From: Tissierellales bacterium
Lineage (GTDB): Bacteria > Bacillota > Clostridia > Tissierellales > VENL01
Assembly: GCA_028280805.1 (NCBI GenBank)
Contig: JANQLB010000106.1
Span: forward strand, 1 to 64,000
Length of the DNA: 64,000 bases
Reading direction: 5' to 3'
A model generated the notes under the pieces. It was not told the origin of the DNA. It saw only the letters and a list, made by a program, of their open reading frames with translations, and made no database searches. Positions 1 through 8,702 of the stretch are shown here, piece by piece. The stretch's first letter is position 1. Every line of letters starts with the position of its first letter. Both the position numbers and the translations under genes were made by a program.

Positions 1-862
1 AATCTACTGAATACAGTTTGTCACAAATTTTGCCTATCAGCAAGTGCTATCCATCTCCCACTTATAGAAGATGGGAGAATTTCGCACATTTAAGTTAAAA
101 ATAATGATAATACATATTAATTATCGACAAATTTAGCTGTTATTTTGAGCAATATAATATTACAATATAATTACAATATATTTAATTACTATTATAATTG
201 CATTATACAACAAAATTATTTTTTTCACATATCTATATCTATTATAATTTTTATGATATAAGTGTAATATTATATGGTGTTTTTAATACAACTTTATTAT
301 TCTATAATAGTGTAATGATTTCCTTCCGACAGTAATTATCAATTTTAGTACAATAAGTGATGCAACTTACAAGCAGTTAATGTATTAACTTTAATGCTAT
401 AGACGTTCAAATTCCAGCCTCGTTCTATTCAAGAAAAAAATCTATAGAATTATTGGCTTTAAGTATTTAAATAAAACTGCTAAGCATCTTGTATGTATTT
501 TCTCACGTATAATTTTTGTTTTAAGCTTAGATTTATATTGATAGTCAATATTATGTAAATTTCTTACTTGTCACAAAAATGTTTAAAGTATATATGTCAA
601 GTTGTAGCGATAACATTAATGATAGCAAGTAGATTTAAATGTTAGGAAAAATTTTTATCTTATAGGTTACAGTTATAATACTAGAGGTTTTAAAGACAAG
701 AGTGAAGAGTTATAAGAATTATTATAAGGCGACTACATGTTCAGATGGAGTTAAAATTCTACCTGAACTAAGTCTTATTATTAGAAGAATTTTAAAGACG
801 GTCATTAAGACCGCCGTATTATAAAAAGGTGATTAAAAGTAATATATAAATGTATAATTAGT
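1..862. other. Gene-free AT-rich region downstream of kamE
   Basis: No convincing coding sequence is visible on either strand. Visible structure: a short hairpin at 54-78 (TCTCCCA/TGGGAGA), a roughly 110-nt stretch at 430-540 that resembles a second copy near 39.2 kb, a GTTCAG/CTGAAC inverted repeat near 739-768, and a hairpin at 797-815. The genes for the next lysine-pathway steps (kce, kal), often clustered with kam genes in other species, are not here. Confidence 0.6.
797..815 (-). terminator. Hairpin downstream of the kam operon, weak terminator
   Basis: A 7-bp stem (GACGGTC/GACCGCC, one G-U pair on the minus-strand RNA) with loop ATTAA lies about 48 nt past the kamE stop. The following tract on the minus strand is T-rich but interrupted, so termination may be inefficient. 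Confidence 0.45.
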
Positions 863-1618
863 CTAAACTATCTTTCTTTCTACCATTTCTTTAACTACAA
901 AAGATGCAACATCATTAGCAAAACTTCCGGAACCAAAACCAGCATCATATCCAAGCTCTTTAGCCAGTTCGTGAGATATTCTCGGTCCTCCGCATACTAG
1001 CACTATCTTTTCTCTTATACCTTCCGCCTCAAGTAATTCGACAAGTTCTGTAAGATTAGGTATGTGAACGTCTTTTTGAGTAACAACCTGCGAAACTAAG
1101 ATAGCATCTGCCTTTAAATCAATAGCCTTAGCCACAAGTTCATCATTAGGAACTTGACTTCCTAAGTTGTGTGCTTCTACCATTTTATATCTCTCTAAAC
1201 CATAATGCCCATCATAACCTTTCATATTCATAATAGCATCTATACCAACAGTATGAGCATCAGTACCAGTACACGCTCCAACTATAACAATATCCCTTTT
1301 AATTTTTTCCTTTATAAAGTCTTCAACTTCATATTTGCTCATTACATCTACATCTACTTTAGGAACTTCGATCTCTTGGTAATTTACAGTATGCTGGCAC
1401 TTACCATATACCACGAAAAAAGTATATCCTACTCCTAAATCACTTGAATAAACTACACTGGGGTCTTCAAGACCCATTTTTTTTCCTAGTCTTCTTGCCG
1501 CTTCATCTGCTTCATTTCCATAGGGTATAGGTAGTGTAAAGCTTAACTGTATCATACCGTCATTTAATGTATCTCCGTAAGGTTTAATTTTTGTTAAATC
1601 AACTTTTTCTATAGCCAT
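863..1618 (-). CDS. kamE: Lysine 5,6-aminomutase beta subunit (KamE)
   Basis: This is the cobalamin-binding small subunit of the B12- and PLP-dependent lysine 5,6-aminomutase, which moves the terminal amino group of beta-lysine (or D-lysine) in lysine fermentation. The product is 251 aa, normal for the family. The base-off cobalamin motif DxHxxG is present as D120-A-H122-T-V-G125, preceded by a Rossmann-type strand. K145, in the context RYKMVEAHNLGSQ, probably corresponds to the PLP-binding lysine (Lys144 of the C. sticklandii beta subunit). The start codon overlaps the kamD stop by one base, so the two subunits are likely translationally coupled. It is the last gene of the operon. Confidence 0.95.
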   Translation of the reverse strand: MAIEKVDLTKIKPYGDTLNDGMIQLSFTLPIPYGNEADEAARRLGKKMGLEDPSVVYSSDLGVGYTFFVVYGKCQHTVNYQEIEVPKVDVDVMSKYEVEDFIKEKIKRDIVIVGACTGTDAHTVGIDAIMNMKGYDGHYGLERYKMVEAHNLGSQVPNDELVAKAIDLKADAILVSQVVTQKDVHIPNLTELVELLEAEGIREKIVLVCGGPRISHELAKELGYDAGFGSGSFANDVASFVVKEMVERKIV

Positions 1619-3174
1619 TACCTGACACCTCCCAGCATAAGCTCTATAAACGGATTATAATATTTATCGTCTTTAACAGTTACACCCTTAAGACCTTTTC
1701 CTCCATCTCTAGGTCTTTTAACTCCTCCAAACTTACCTTTTTCTATAGTAGAAAACAATCCTTCTGTCTTGATGTCATTTAGAAGCCTTTCTGCTTTATC
1801 TAGTATCTCTTTAGCTCTGGATTGTATTATTCCTCCCTGCTTAAACTCTATTTCATCTCCGAGGCTCTTGGCATTATTAAATATATATTTAGCGTTCTCA
1901 ATTGAAAGCATTCTATCTTGAAGGTGAGGAGTATGAATGGCCTCTGTATGCATACCTAATAACTGTATTCCTTGATTAGTCCATATAGATACAAGGTTAA
2001 ACAATGCATCCTGTAAATGACCCTTAAATATATTTCCTGTCATAAATTTGGTTGGAGGCATATACTTTAAAGGAGCATTAGGAAATATTTCTCTAGTCAT
2101 CTGAGCTTGAGCAAGCTCTAATAAGAATCCGTTTTCAATCTTTGGATTAATTTCAAACGCATGACCTAGCCCCATCTGTTCTTGCGGTATTCCGGCTTTA
2201 AGTGCAAACTGCTCGTTAATAAACTGGGAAGCTAAAACAGTATGTGCCTCCTCTACAGCATCAGCAGTAGTAAGGTAATTATCCTCTCCCGTATTAATAA
2301 TAATTCCGGCAAATCCGTTTATAATTCTTGAGAAATATTGATCTACTAATGTTCTCTGCATATTAATATCTCTAAAAAGTATGCCGTATAATGCATCATT
2401 AAGCATTACATCTAATCTTTCTAATGCTCCCATAGCTGCAATCTCCGGCATACATAATCCTGAACAATAATTACACAGCCTGATATACTTTCCTACTTCT
2501 TCACCTGATTCATCAAGGGCTTTACGCATTATTTTAAAGTTTTCCTGAGTTGCATACGTTCCCCCGAATCCTTCAGTAGTAGCACCATAAGGTACATAGT
2601 CTAGTAAACTCTGAGCAGTCGTTCTTATAACTGCAATAACATCTGCACCCTGCCTCGCAGCAGCCTTTGCCTGAACTACGTCTTCATAGATGTTTCCAGT
2701 AGCAACTATTACATATAAGTAAGGCTTAGGACCTTCACCTATAGTGTTTAAATAATTATCTCGTTCTTTTCTTTTATTAGCTATCTTTTTTACGTTATTA
2801 TCAGCTATTTCATAAATTTTTTCTCTTATTTTATCTTCATTTTCTAAAGGAAGCCTCGTTATATCCAGTTCTCCTCTGCTTATAGACTCTGCAACAGTCT
2901 GAGGGTCTTGTCCCGTTTGTAATATAGCGTTTCCAATCCAAAAAGCAGCTCCACGTGATAATCCTCCACCCTCTATAATATTATCCACCACTACATTGGG
3001 TAAAGGTTTTTCTATTTCATCTACTCCATCTACACCTAACAATCTAACTACTGTTCTCTCAGTAGTACTTGTAGTATGTCTATCTATAAAACCCTGAACA
3101 TCTTCAGCAATGCTTCTGGCTGCATTTCTAGCACTCTGAATTTTATTATTATCTAGGTTTAATTTGCTATTCAC
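1618..3174 (-). CDS. kamD: Lysine 5,6-aminomutase alpha subunit (KamD)
   Basis: Large catalytic subunit of lysine 5,6-aminomutase, 518 aa, matching the usual length of about 516-520. It is expected to form the TIM barrel that covers adenosylcobalamin bound to KamE. Family-typical stretches include LYVIVATGNIYEDVVQAKAA and the MPPTKFMTGNIFKGH region. It follows kamC by 17 bp and overlaps kamE by one base, so it sits in a tightly packed operon. In the pathway it acts after KamA: KamA makes L-beta-lysine and KamDE converts this to 3,5-diaminohexanoate, which Kdd then oxidises. Confidence 0.96.
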   Translation of the reverse strand: MNSKLNLDNNKIQSARNAARSIAEDVQGFIDRHTTSTTERTVVRLLGVDGVDEIEKPLPNVVVDNIIEGGGLSRGAAFWIGNAILQTGQDPQTVAESISRGELDITRLPLENEDKIREKIYEIADNNVKKIANKRKERDNYLNTIGEGPKPYLYVIVATGNIYEDVVQAKAAARQGADVIAVIRTTAQSLLDYVPYGATTEGFGGTYATQENFKIMRKALDESGEEVGKYIRLCNYCSGLCMPEIAAMGALERLDVMLNDALYGILFRDINMQRTLVDQYFSRIINGFAGIIINTGEDNYLTTADAVEEAHTVLASQFINEQFALKAGIPQEQMGLGHAFEINPKIENGFLLELAQAQMTREIFPNAPLKYMPPTKFMTGNIFKGHLQDALFNLVSIWTNQGIQLLGMHTEAIHTPHLQDRMLSIENAKYIFNNAKSLGDEIEFKQGGIIQSRAKEILDKAERLLNDIKTEGLFSTIEKGKFGGVKRPRDGGKGLKGVTVKDDKYYNPFIELMLGGVR

Positions 3175-3191
3175 ATTTTTGCCTCCTTTAT

Positions 3192-4829
3192 TTAATTATA
3201 CTTAAGCTCCTTTTCCGCATTTTTTATTATATCTTCATTTAAACCCATAAGTCTTGCAATATTTATAGCATCTCTAGGAACTTGGTTTATATTGTAAACT
3301 TCTATCAGTCTGTAATCCATGTATTTATTAATTATATCAATTCCACAGCTTTTGTTATATAATAGCTCTTCTTTTAGTTTCTTATAATCTACATTTGCTA
3401 ATCCTACTACTTGAAGATGTGTAATGTTATCTCCATTGGCTATATTATCATAGTGTGTTGTAATTACCGTAATACAATTTTTGTTTTTAAGATATTCTAC
3501 AATAGCTTTAGAAACAGCATAACCCTCTTGAGGGTTTGTTCCTCTGGCTAATTCATCAATTAAGATAAGTCCTTTTTCATCAGCTCTATTTATTGCCTGC
3601 TGTATTGTCTTTATCTCAGCCCCAAAAGTACTTAGTCCTTGGTCTGAGGATTGAGAGTCTCCAATTGATATATAAATGAAATCATTTAAACCAGTTTCTA
3701 TAGCTTTACAAGGTGGAAAAAGCCCGTATTGAGCCATGCAGGAAAGCATTCCTGTAAGCTTTAAGGATACTGTTTTTCCTCCCATATTTGCTCCGGTTAT
3801 ACATGTTACCCCTTCTTCTAAGTTTACCGAAATAGGAATAAACTCTTGACTCTTCTTAATTAGGGATTCCTCTACTCTAAGGTGCCTTCCATGAACTATT
3901 TTTAATATATTATCTTTTCTTATAACTGGCTTTGCTCCGTTTGTGTTTATAGCTAAAATAGCCTTTGCTGTCGTTAAATCTATCTTCCCTATAGATTTCA
4001 TATTTTGAAAAATTGTCTCACTATGATTTGCTATTTCTTCGGATATTCTGTTTTTTATTTTAAATTCTTCATTTTCTTCTCTATTTTTAATATACTCTAT
4101 TTCTCTTTCTAAATAGTCGATAGTCTCTGTAGGTTTAAGTGAATACTTTATGTTCATGTAAGTTTCACAATTATACATTAAGCTTGAATTTTCTTCAATT
4201 TTATTTATTAAGTCTATATCTGATTTTTGTACAGTAATAGTATTATCGGCACTTAATCTTAAACCAAGCTGTTTTGAAATTTTTTCTTTAAGTTCTCTCT
4301 TTTCTTGTTTTATTCTTTTTTGAATAATTTTTTTTTCTTCTCTAATAGATTTTAATTCTTCAGAGTATTCATCATAAATATAAAACGTCTTAAGCCCTTC
4401 ATTACGAGGGTCAAGTAATTCATTAAGTTCTAATACTGGTTTTATTATCATATCTTCTGATAAATTAACAGAAGCTTTAAGAAATTCTTCATTTAAATCT
4501 CTAATCAGTATTAAAAAATTCTTTATTTCAAAGATTTCAATTTCTGTCAGAACATATCCATCAATACATCTGGAAATAGATTGTCTTAAATCTTTCATAT
4601 GGCTAAATATGTTTTTTAAGTTTACAAACAAAAGAGGCTCTCTTTGAATTAGGGAAATGAAGTTTTCAACTTTACCAAGTTCTTCCTCGAGTTCTTTCTC
4701 CTCACCTTTAATGTAAGGTTTTAACTGGTCTTTATATGTCTGACCATAAGGAGTATTAACCTCAAGTCTGTTTAAGATATAATTAATATCTAAAGCTTCT
4801 CTGGTTTTTATATCCATAAAATTACTCAT
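3192..4829 (-). CDS. kamC: MutS-family ATPase associated with lysine aminomutase (KamC)
   Basis: A MutS/MutS2-like ATPase of about 545 aa without the N-terminal mismatch-recognition domains of true MutS. Seen: a coiled-coil-rich lever region (about 100-280), Walker A GANMGGKT, Walker B LILIDELARGTNP, and the DSQSSDQGLSTFGAE segment typical of the MutS ABC-like domain. I chose the ATG at 4829 because GGAGGT lies 8 nt upstream; an in-frame ATG at 4844 has no such site. The gene overlaps the end of kamB by 8 nt. Genes of this type recur beside B12-dependent lysine and ornithine aminomutases; a role in reactivating or assembling the mutase has been suggested but is not proven. Confidence 0.85.
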   Translation of the reverse strand: MSNFMDIKTREALDINYILNRLEVNTPYGQTYKDQLKPYIKGEEKELEEELGKVENFISLIQREPLLFVNLKNIFSHMKDLRQSISRCIDGYVLTEIEIFEIKNFLILIRDLNEEFLKASVNLSEDMIIKPVLELNELLDPRNEGLKTFYIYDEYSEELKSIREEKKIIQKRIKQEKRELKEKISKQLGLRLSADNTITVQKSDIDLINKIEENSSLMYNCETYMNIKYSLKPTETIDYLEREIEYIKNREENEEFKIKNRISEEIANHSETIFQNMKSIGKIDLTTAKAILAINTNGAKPVIRKDNILKIVHGRHLRVEESLIKKSQEFIPISVNLEEGVTCITGANMGGKTVSLKLTGMLSCMAQYGLFPPCKAIETGLNDFIYISIGDSQSSDQGLSTFGAEIKTIQQAINRADEKGLILIDELARGTNPQEGYAVSKAIVEYLKNKNCITVITTHYDNIANGDNITHLQVVGLANVDYKKLKEELLYNKSCGIDIINKYMDYRLIEVYNINQVPRDAINIARLMGLNEDIIKNAEKELKYN

Positions 4830-5865
4830 ATAAATTACCTCCATGCATTACATCATAAACAGGTATTTCTTTTAAAAAACTTTTCGTTTTTGTGAGAAAC
4901 TCTTTCTGATCAAAGTAATATCCATACGGAGAATACGGGTTTATTGTCACAGCTACAACAGATATTGAATTTATAACTTTAACTTTTAAACCATATCTGG
5001 TAAACTTAATCCAATCATAAGTGTCTATAAATATTTTAGTTCCGTCATTCACAATTAATGTAATATCCTTAATTCTATTTGTAGTATTTATAATATCTTC
5101 CATACATTTCTTTACTAATGCTCCAGAAACAACTATATATTTAGTTTTATCTTTAATATTTTTTGCAATAATTTTTCCGGCATTTATAGCAGTTTTTACA
5201 TTTAAACAATTTACATTAAGATCTTCATCAATTAAAGCTGTCTCACCTTTTGTAGTTATACTTTTTGATAACGTTCTTAAAGTATCTTCTTTAATTTGAG
5301 GTAAAGTAAACAGTTCTATAGCATGCAGAGTTTCTCTAATAACTTTATTCATGTCACGGCTTACAACAGCCCCTGTTGATAAAATACAGCCTTGGGATAT
5401 TAAAGGAGAAGCTGAAGAAATTCTGTTTATAGCACCATCAATTAATATAAGGTCTGATCCTAAGTCTAAAAGCATATCACATATTTCCCTAATTTCTTTA
5501 GCTGTCTGAGGACCTGCTATTTGAATAAATCCGCTTTCCCGTACTCTTCCCAAGATAATCTGCCCCATAGGAGTTCTATATTTAGTTACATTAATAATTT
5601 CTATTTTTGCATCTCCCATACTTAATGTATCTTGACTTGTTGCTATATAACTGCCTTCATAAACATATATCTTAGGTTTTTCAGTTGCAGTTACAATATC
5701 TTGATGTTCTCCGTCTCTCCCTGTTGAGGTGATACCAAGGCATATATTTTTATATTCAGCTTCTTCGATTATGTGGTTTAAAGTAACAGTTTTACCTGCA
5801 TTTTTTGCCATACCTACTATAGATACGGTATTATATTTATTATATATCTCATCAATTAATGCTAT
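4822..5865 (-). CDS. kamB: P-loop protein of the lysine aminomutase operon (KamB), probable non-ATG start
   Basis: A conserved protein of unproven function found between kamA and kamC in lysine-fermentation clusters. The first in-frame ATG (5811) falls inside the Walker A motif, just after its first glycine (G-M-A-K-N-A-G-K-T), so it cannot be the true start. Upstream, in frame, 18 codons encode a plausible beta strand (NTVSIVG) and are preceded by AAAGGAGGT. The only codon at correct spacing is ATA at 5863-5865; no ATG, GTG or TTG is available. I therefore extend the gene to 5865 (347 aa). It may work with KamC as a mutase-maintenance ATPase, which is inference. Confidence 0.7.
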   Translation of the reverse strand: MALIDEIYNKYNTVSIVGMAKNAGKTVTLNHIIEEAEYKNICLGITSTGRDGEHQDIVTATEKPKIYVYEGSYIATSQDTLSMGDAKIEIINVTKYRTPMGQIILGRVRESGFIQIAGPQTAKEIREICDMLLDLGSDLILIDGAINRISSASPLISQGCILSTGAVVSRDMNKVIRETLHAIELFTLPQIKEDTLRTLSKSITTKGETALIDEDLNVNCLNVKTAINAGKIIAKNIKDKTKYIVVSGALVKKCMEDIINTTNRIKDITLIVNDGTKIFIDTYDWIKFTRYGLKVKVINSISVVAVTINPYSPYGYYFDQKEFLTKTKSFLKEIPVYDVMHGGNLYE

Positions 5866-5900
5866 GGTACCTACCTCCTTTACTATGTCAACTGTTTTGA

Positions 5901-7151
5901 TTATCTTTCCTTTGCTCTGTCCCTTCTCTCAAGACTTGTAGGTTCAAGAGAAACTTTATTTCCTTGTAACAGTCCGGCCACACCTGTCAGCTTATGCTTA
6001 TCTTCTTTACATATTTCACAGTTACAGCTTGATTCATAACTCTTAGGTTCAGTATATGTGGTAATAACTCCTTCAAAGTTCCTTAAAATAACTTTATCAG
6101 ATGTCATAGAAATAACATAATTCGGCATAACAGGTATTTTACCTCCTCCACCCGGTGCATCAACCACAAAGGTTGGAACAGAGTATCCGGAAGTATGTCC
6201 CCTAAGTCCTTCAATTATTTCTATTCCTTTAGAAACAGGAGTCCTAAAGTGTTCAATTCCCATTGATAAATCACATTGATATATATAGTATGGTCTAATT
6301 CTTATCTTAACTAACTGATGAACAAGATTTCGCATAACATGAACACAGTCATTAATTCCCTTTAAAAGCACAGATTGATTGCCTAACGGTATACCTGCAT
6401 CTGCCAGCTTATTGATTGCTTCTACTGCATCTTTAGTTATTTCCTTAGGATGATTAAAGTGAGTATTAATCCATATTGGATGATACTTCTTAAGCATATT
6501 AACCAAATTATCTGTAATCCTTTGAGGTAGAACAACAGGAGTTCTAGACCCTATTCTAATTACTTCAACATGAGGTATTTGTGTTAACTCTTTAATAATC
6601 TCTTCAAGTCTTTCGTCTGACACCAGTAAAGCATCTCCGCCTGATAGCAGCACATCCCTAACTTGAGGAGTATTTCTAATATATTCTATAGATTTTTTAA
6701 TCCTATCCATTCCTATCGATGTATCTTTCTGTCCTGCAAATCTTCTACGTGTACAATGTCTACAGTACATAGAGCATTGATCTGTTATTAATAACAAAAC
6801 TCTATCGGGATACCTATGAGTTAATCCGTCAACCGGAGAATCAGTATCTTCATGTAACGGGTCTTCCATATCTGCACTGCCTTTATAAGTTTCCATAATA
6901 GTGGGTACAGCCTGCATTCTAACCGGACAGGTGCTGTCATTCTTATCCATTATAGAAGCATAATAAGGTGTAATACCCATTCTGAATTTCTTTAAAGTAT
7001 TTTCAATATTTTTTTCTTCCTCTGATGTAAGGTTTATTATCTTCTTTAAGTCATCAACCGTAGTTATTCTATTTTTAACCTGCCATTTCCAGTCATTCCA
7101 CTGTTCTTGTGTTACATCTTTCCAAAAATCTATATTATTATAAGATTGCAT
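5901..7151 (-). CDS. kamA: Lysine 2,3-aminomutase (KamA)
   Basis: Radical-SAM, PLP-dependent enzyme converting L-lysine to L-beta-lysine, the first committed step of the pathway. The product is 416 aa, as in clostridial KamA. The [4Fe-4S]/SAM motif CX3CX2C is C126-C130-C133 in the context CSMYCRHC. The PGGGGK segment carries the PLP lysine. A Cys pair near the C terminus (CNCEIC) resembles the zinc-binding tail of characterised enzymes. The start at 7151 has AAAGGAGG upstream. It lies 47 bp downstream of kdd and 35 bp upstream of kamB, all on one strand. Confidence 0.96.
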   Translation of the reverse strand: MQSYNNIDFWKDVTQEQWNDWKWQVKNRITTVDDLKKIINLTSEEEKNIENTLKKFRMGITPYYASIMDKNDSTCPVRMQAVPTIMETYKGSADMEDPLHEDTDSPVDGLTHRYPDRVLLLITDQCSMYCRHCTRRRFAGQKDTSIGMDRIKKSIEYIRNTPQVRDVLLSGGDALLVSDERLEEIIKELTQIPHVEVIRIGSRTPVVLPQRITDNLVNMLKKYHPIWINTHFNHPKEITKDAVEAINKLADAGIPLGNQSVLLKGINDCVHVMRNLVHQLVKIRIRPYYIYQCDLSMGIEHFRTPVSKGIEIIEGLRGHTSGYSVPTFVVDAPGGGGKIPVMPNYVISMTSDKVILRNFEGVITTYTEPKSYESSCNCEICKEDKHKLTGVAGLLQGNKVSLEPTSLERRDRAKER

Positions 7152-7198
7152 AAAAAATCCTCCTTTAAATCTTTTAATTACGATATTTAAATTAACAC

Positions 7199-8233
7199 CT
7201 ATGCGTACAATTCCTCGTATATTTTTCTTAACTCCTTACTATCTCTCATAATTTGTAATGCAATTTCTGCATGTCCTTTAGTATATCCATTTCCTATAAT
7301 CATAGCTGTGTCTTTACCAACACCCTCTGCTCCTAAAGCTGCCTTTGTAAAACTGGTTGCCATACTAAAGAAATAAACAAGTCCATCATCTTTTGTAGCT
7401 AATATACTGGACATCTCAGTATTTGGAACATTAACGCAGTTTATAGTAACATCTGCCATCTCACCGTTAGTTAGCTCTGATACCTTTTGAAAAACTTCTA
7501 AAGCATTAGTTGCATCAGCCGTCATATATTCATGTGCAAGATTAGCTTCTTTAGCTCTTTCTAAACTTTCTTCACTATAACCTAAACAGATTACCTTACC
7601 ATTTTCTCCTACTGCTTTCTTAGCTTCATATAGGCATAACATACCTGATTTCCCTGCTCCCCCTATTACTAAAACTGTATCTCCCAGCTTTGGCAGCTTG
7701 GCAGCCTGAGCCGGTGCTCCTGCTACATCTAATACTGATAAAGCAAGATTTTCCGGTAAATCTGTAGGAAGAACTGCATATATACCACTTTCAAATAATA
7801 CTGCTTTCCCTTTAATATCAACTTGATCTATATCTTTTCTAACCTCAAGTATTTCATCAATTCTTAAAGGAGTGAGTGATAAAGAAACAAGGGTAGCTAT
7901 TTTATCTCCAACCTTTAAATCTATACCTTCAAGTGCTGAGCCTATTTTCTCAACTGTTCCAATTAACATTCCACCTGACCCTGTTACAGGATTTTGATGT
8001 TTACCTCTGGTTTTTACTATATTTTTCATTATGTCCTTAATCTTTTCAATGTCTCCCCCTGCTTCTTCTTTAATTTGAGTGAAGCTTGCAGAATCAATAT
8101 TTAATGTCTGCACATCAATAAGTATCTCATTGTCGTATATATCCATATCGTTGTCAATTTTTAATGCCGGCTGCGGTAAAACTCCTTTAGGTTCAATTAC
8201 TCTATGAACACCATATACACATCCTTTTTTCAT
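7199..8233 (-). CDS. kdd: L-erythro-3,5-diaminohexanoate dehydrogenase
   Basis: NAD-dependent dehydrogenase that deaminates 3,5-diaminohexanoate to 5-amino-3-oxohexanoate in lysine fermentation. The product is 344 aa, the family length. It has a medium-chain-dehydrogenase-like N-terminal half and a Rossmann nucleotide-binding core near residue 185 (VLVIGGAGKSGML). AGGAGGG precedes the ATG at 8233. It is the first gene of the kdd-kamABCDE operon and lies about 300 nt downstream of a sigma-54 promoter, with a long fold-back sequence in the leader. Genes for the next two enzymes (kce, kal) are not adjacent. Confidence 0.93.
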   Translation of the reverse strand: MKKGCVYGVHRVIEPKGVLPQPALKIDNDMDIYDNEILIDVQTLNIDSASFTQIKEEAGGDIEKIKDIMKNIVKTRGKHQNPVTGSGGMLIGTVEKIGSALEGIDLKVGDKIATLVSLSLTPLRIDEILEVRKDIDQVDIKGKAVLFESGIYAVLPTDLPENLALSVLDVAGAPAQAAKLPKLGDTVLVIGGAGKSGMLCLYEAKKAVGENGKVICLGYSEESLERAKEANLAHEYMTADATNALEVFQKVSELTNGEMADVTINCVNVPNTEMSSILATKDDGLVYFFSMATSFTKAALGAEGVGKDTAMIIGNGYTKGHAEIALQIMRDSKELRKIYEELYA

Positions 8234-8259
8234 TATAAAACCCTCCTAATCATTATTTT

Positions 8260-8497
8260 ATATATATAGATAAGCAATATCATGATTTAAAATAATAAGT
8301 CAGTTCATTTACAGAACATCAATATAACTCCCAATGAATAAAAATGTAAAATCCGTCAAGAAACTTGTCTGTTTAAGCGTAGCGGGTTACGAATTTTAAG
8401 ATTTTATGTTTTTGTAAATTGTAGGAGTTATTCATGTTCAAAACGGCAGGAACGTTTATTTTAAATCATATTTTTATATTGGTTATCTATATATATT
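8260..8497. repeat. 238-bp imperfect fold-back (MITE-like or structured leader)
   Basis: The two ends read as inverted copies for over 80 bp each. The outer arms share TATATATAGATAA-N-CAATAT, then ATTTAAAATAA; further in, paired segments include GAACAT-N-AATA and the ACTCC block. The centre carries CGTA/TACG. The element lies entirely between the sigma-54 promoter and the kdd start, so it would be transcribed as a very long hairpin. Either a miniature inverted-repeat transposable element inserted in the leader or a functional RNA structure would fit. Confidence 0.7.
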
Positions 8498-8537
8498 TTG
8501 TATTTAATTTACTGCTTTTCTCCTAATTTATATTATT

Positions 8538-8553
8538 TGCAATTAGTATGCCA
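8538..8553 (-). promoter_or_regulatory. Sigma-54 (-24/-12) promoter of the kdd-kam operon
   Basis: The minus strand reads TGGCATACTAATTGCA, a close match to TGGCAC-N5-TTGC with exactly 10 nt between the invariant GG and GC. It faces kdd, and a sigma-54 activator gene lies immediately upstream, which strongly supports it. The expected transcript start is near 8527, giving a leader of about 290 nt. Confidence 0.88.
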
Positions 8554-8633
8554 AAATTATTTTTTTATGAATTTTGTATGATTAAGATATTAACAGCTCT
8601 TCACAAATCTGTACTTTAATTATTAATTACTAA

Positions 8634-8651
8634 ATGCCCATTTTTAGGCGG
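8634..8651 (+). promoter_or_regulatory. Candidate upstream activator site for the kam operon
   Basis: ATGCCCATTTTTAGGCGG matches 15-16 of 18 positions with a second site at 10137-10154 beside the activator's own gene. It has TGCC and GGC half-site elements and lies about 80 bp upstream of the -24 box, a normal place for a sigma-54 enhancer site. Confidence 0.5.
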
Positions 8652-8652
8652 C

Positions 8653-8680
8653 AAAAAAAACCGAGCAAGCTCGATTTTTT
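8653..8680 (-). terminator. Rho-independent terminator of the sigma-54 activator gene
   Basis: On the minus strand a GC-rich stem (CGAG/CTCG with a four-base loop), extended by A/T pairs, is followed by eight Ts, about 25 nt after the stop codon. It separates the activator gene from the kam operon promoter. Confidence 0.85.
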
Positions 8681-8702
8681 GAAATTAACTAAAGTTTATA
8701 CT

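Noticed and set aside
8261-8300. Sigma-54 promoter close to kdd (TTGCTTA on the minus strand)
   Set aside because: The required GG at -24 is absent (AA); the site at 8538 fits all constraints.
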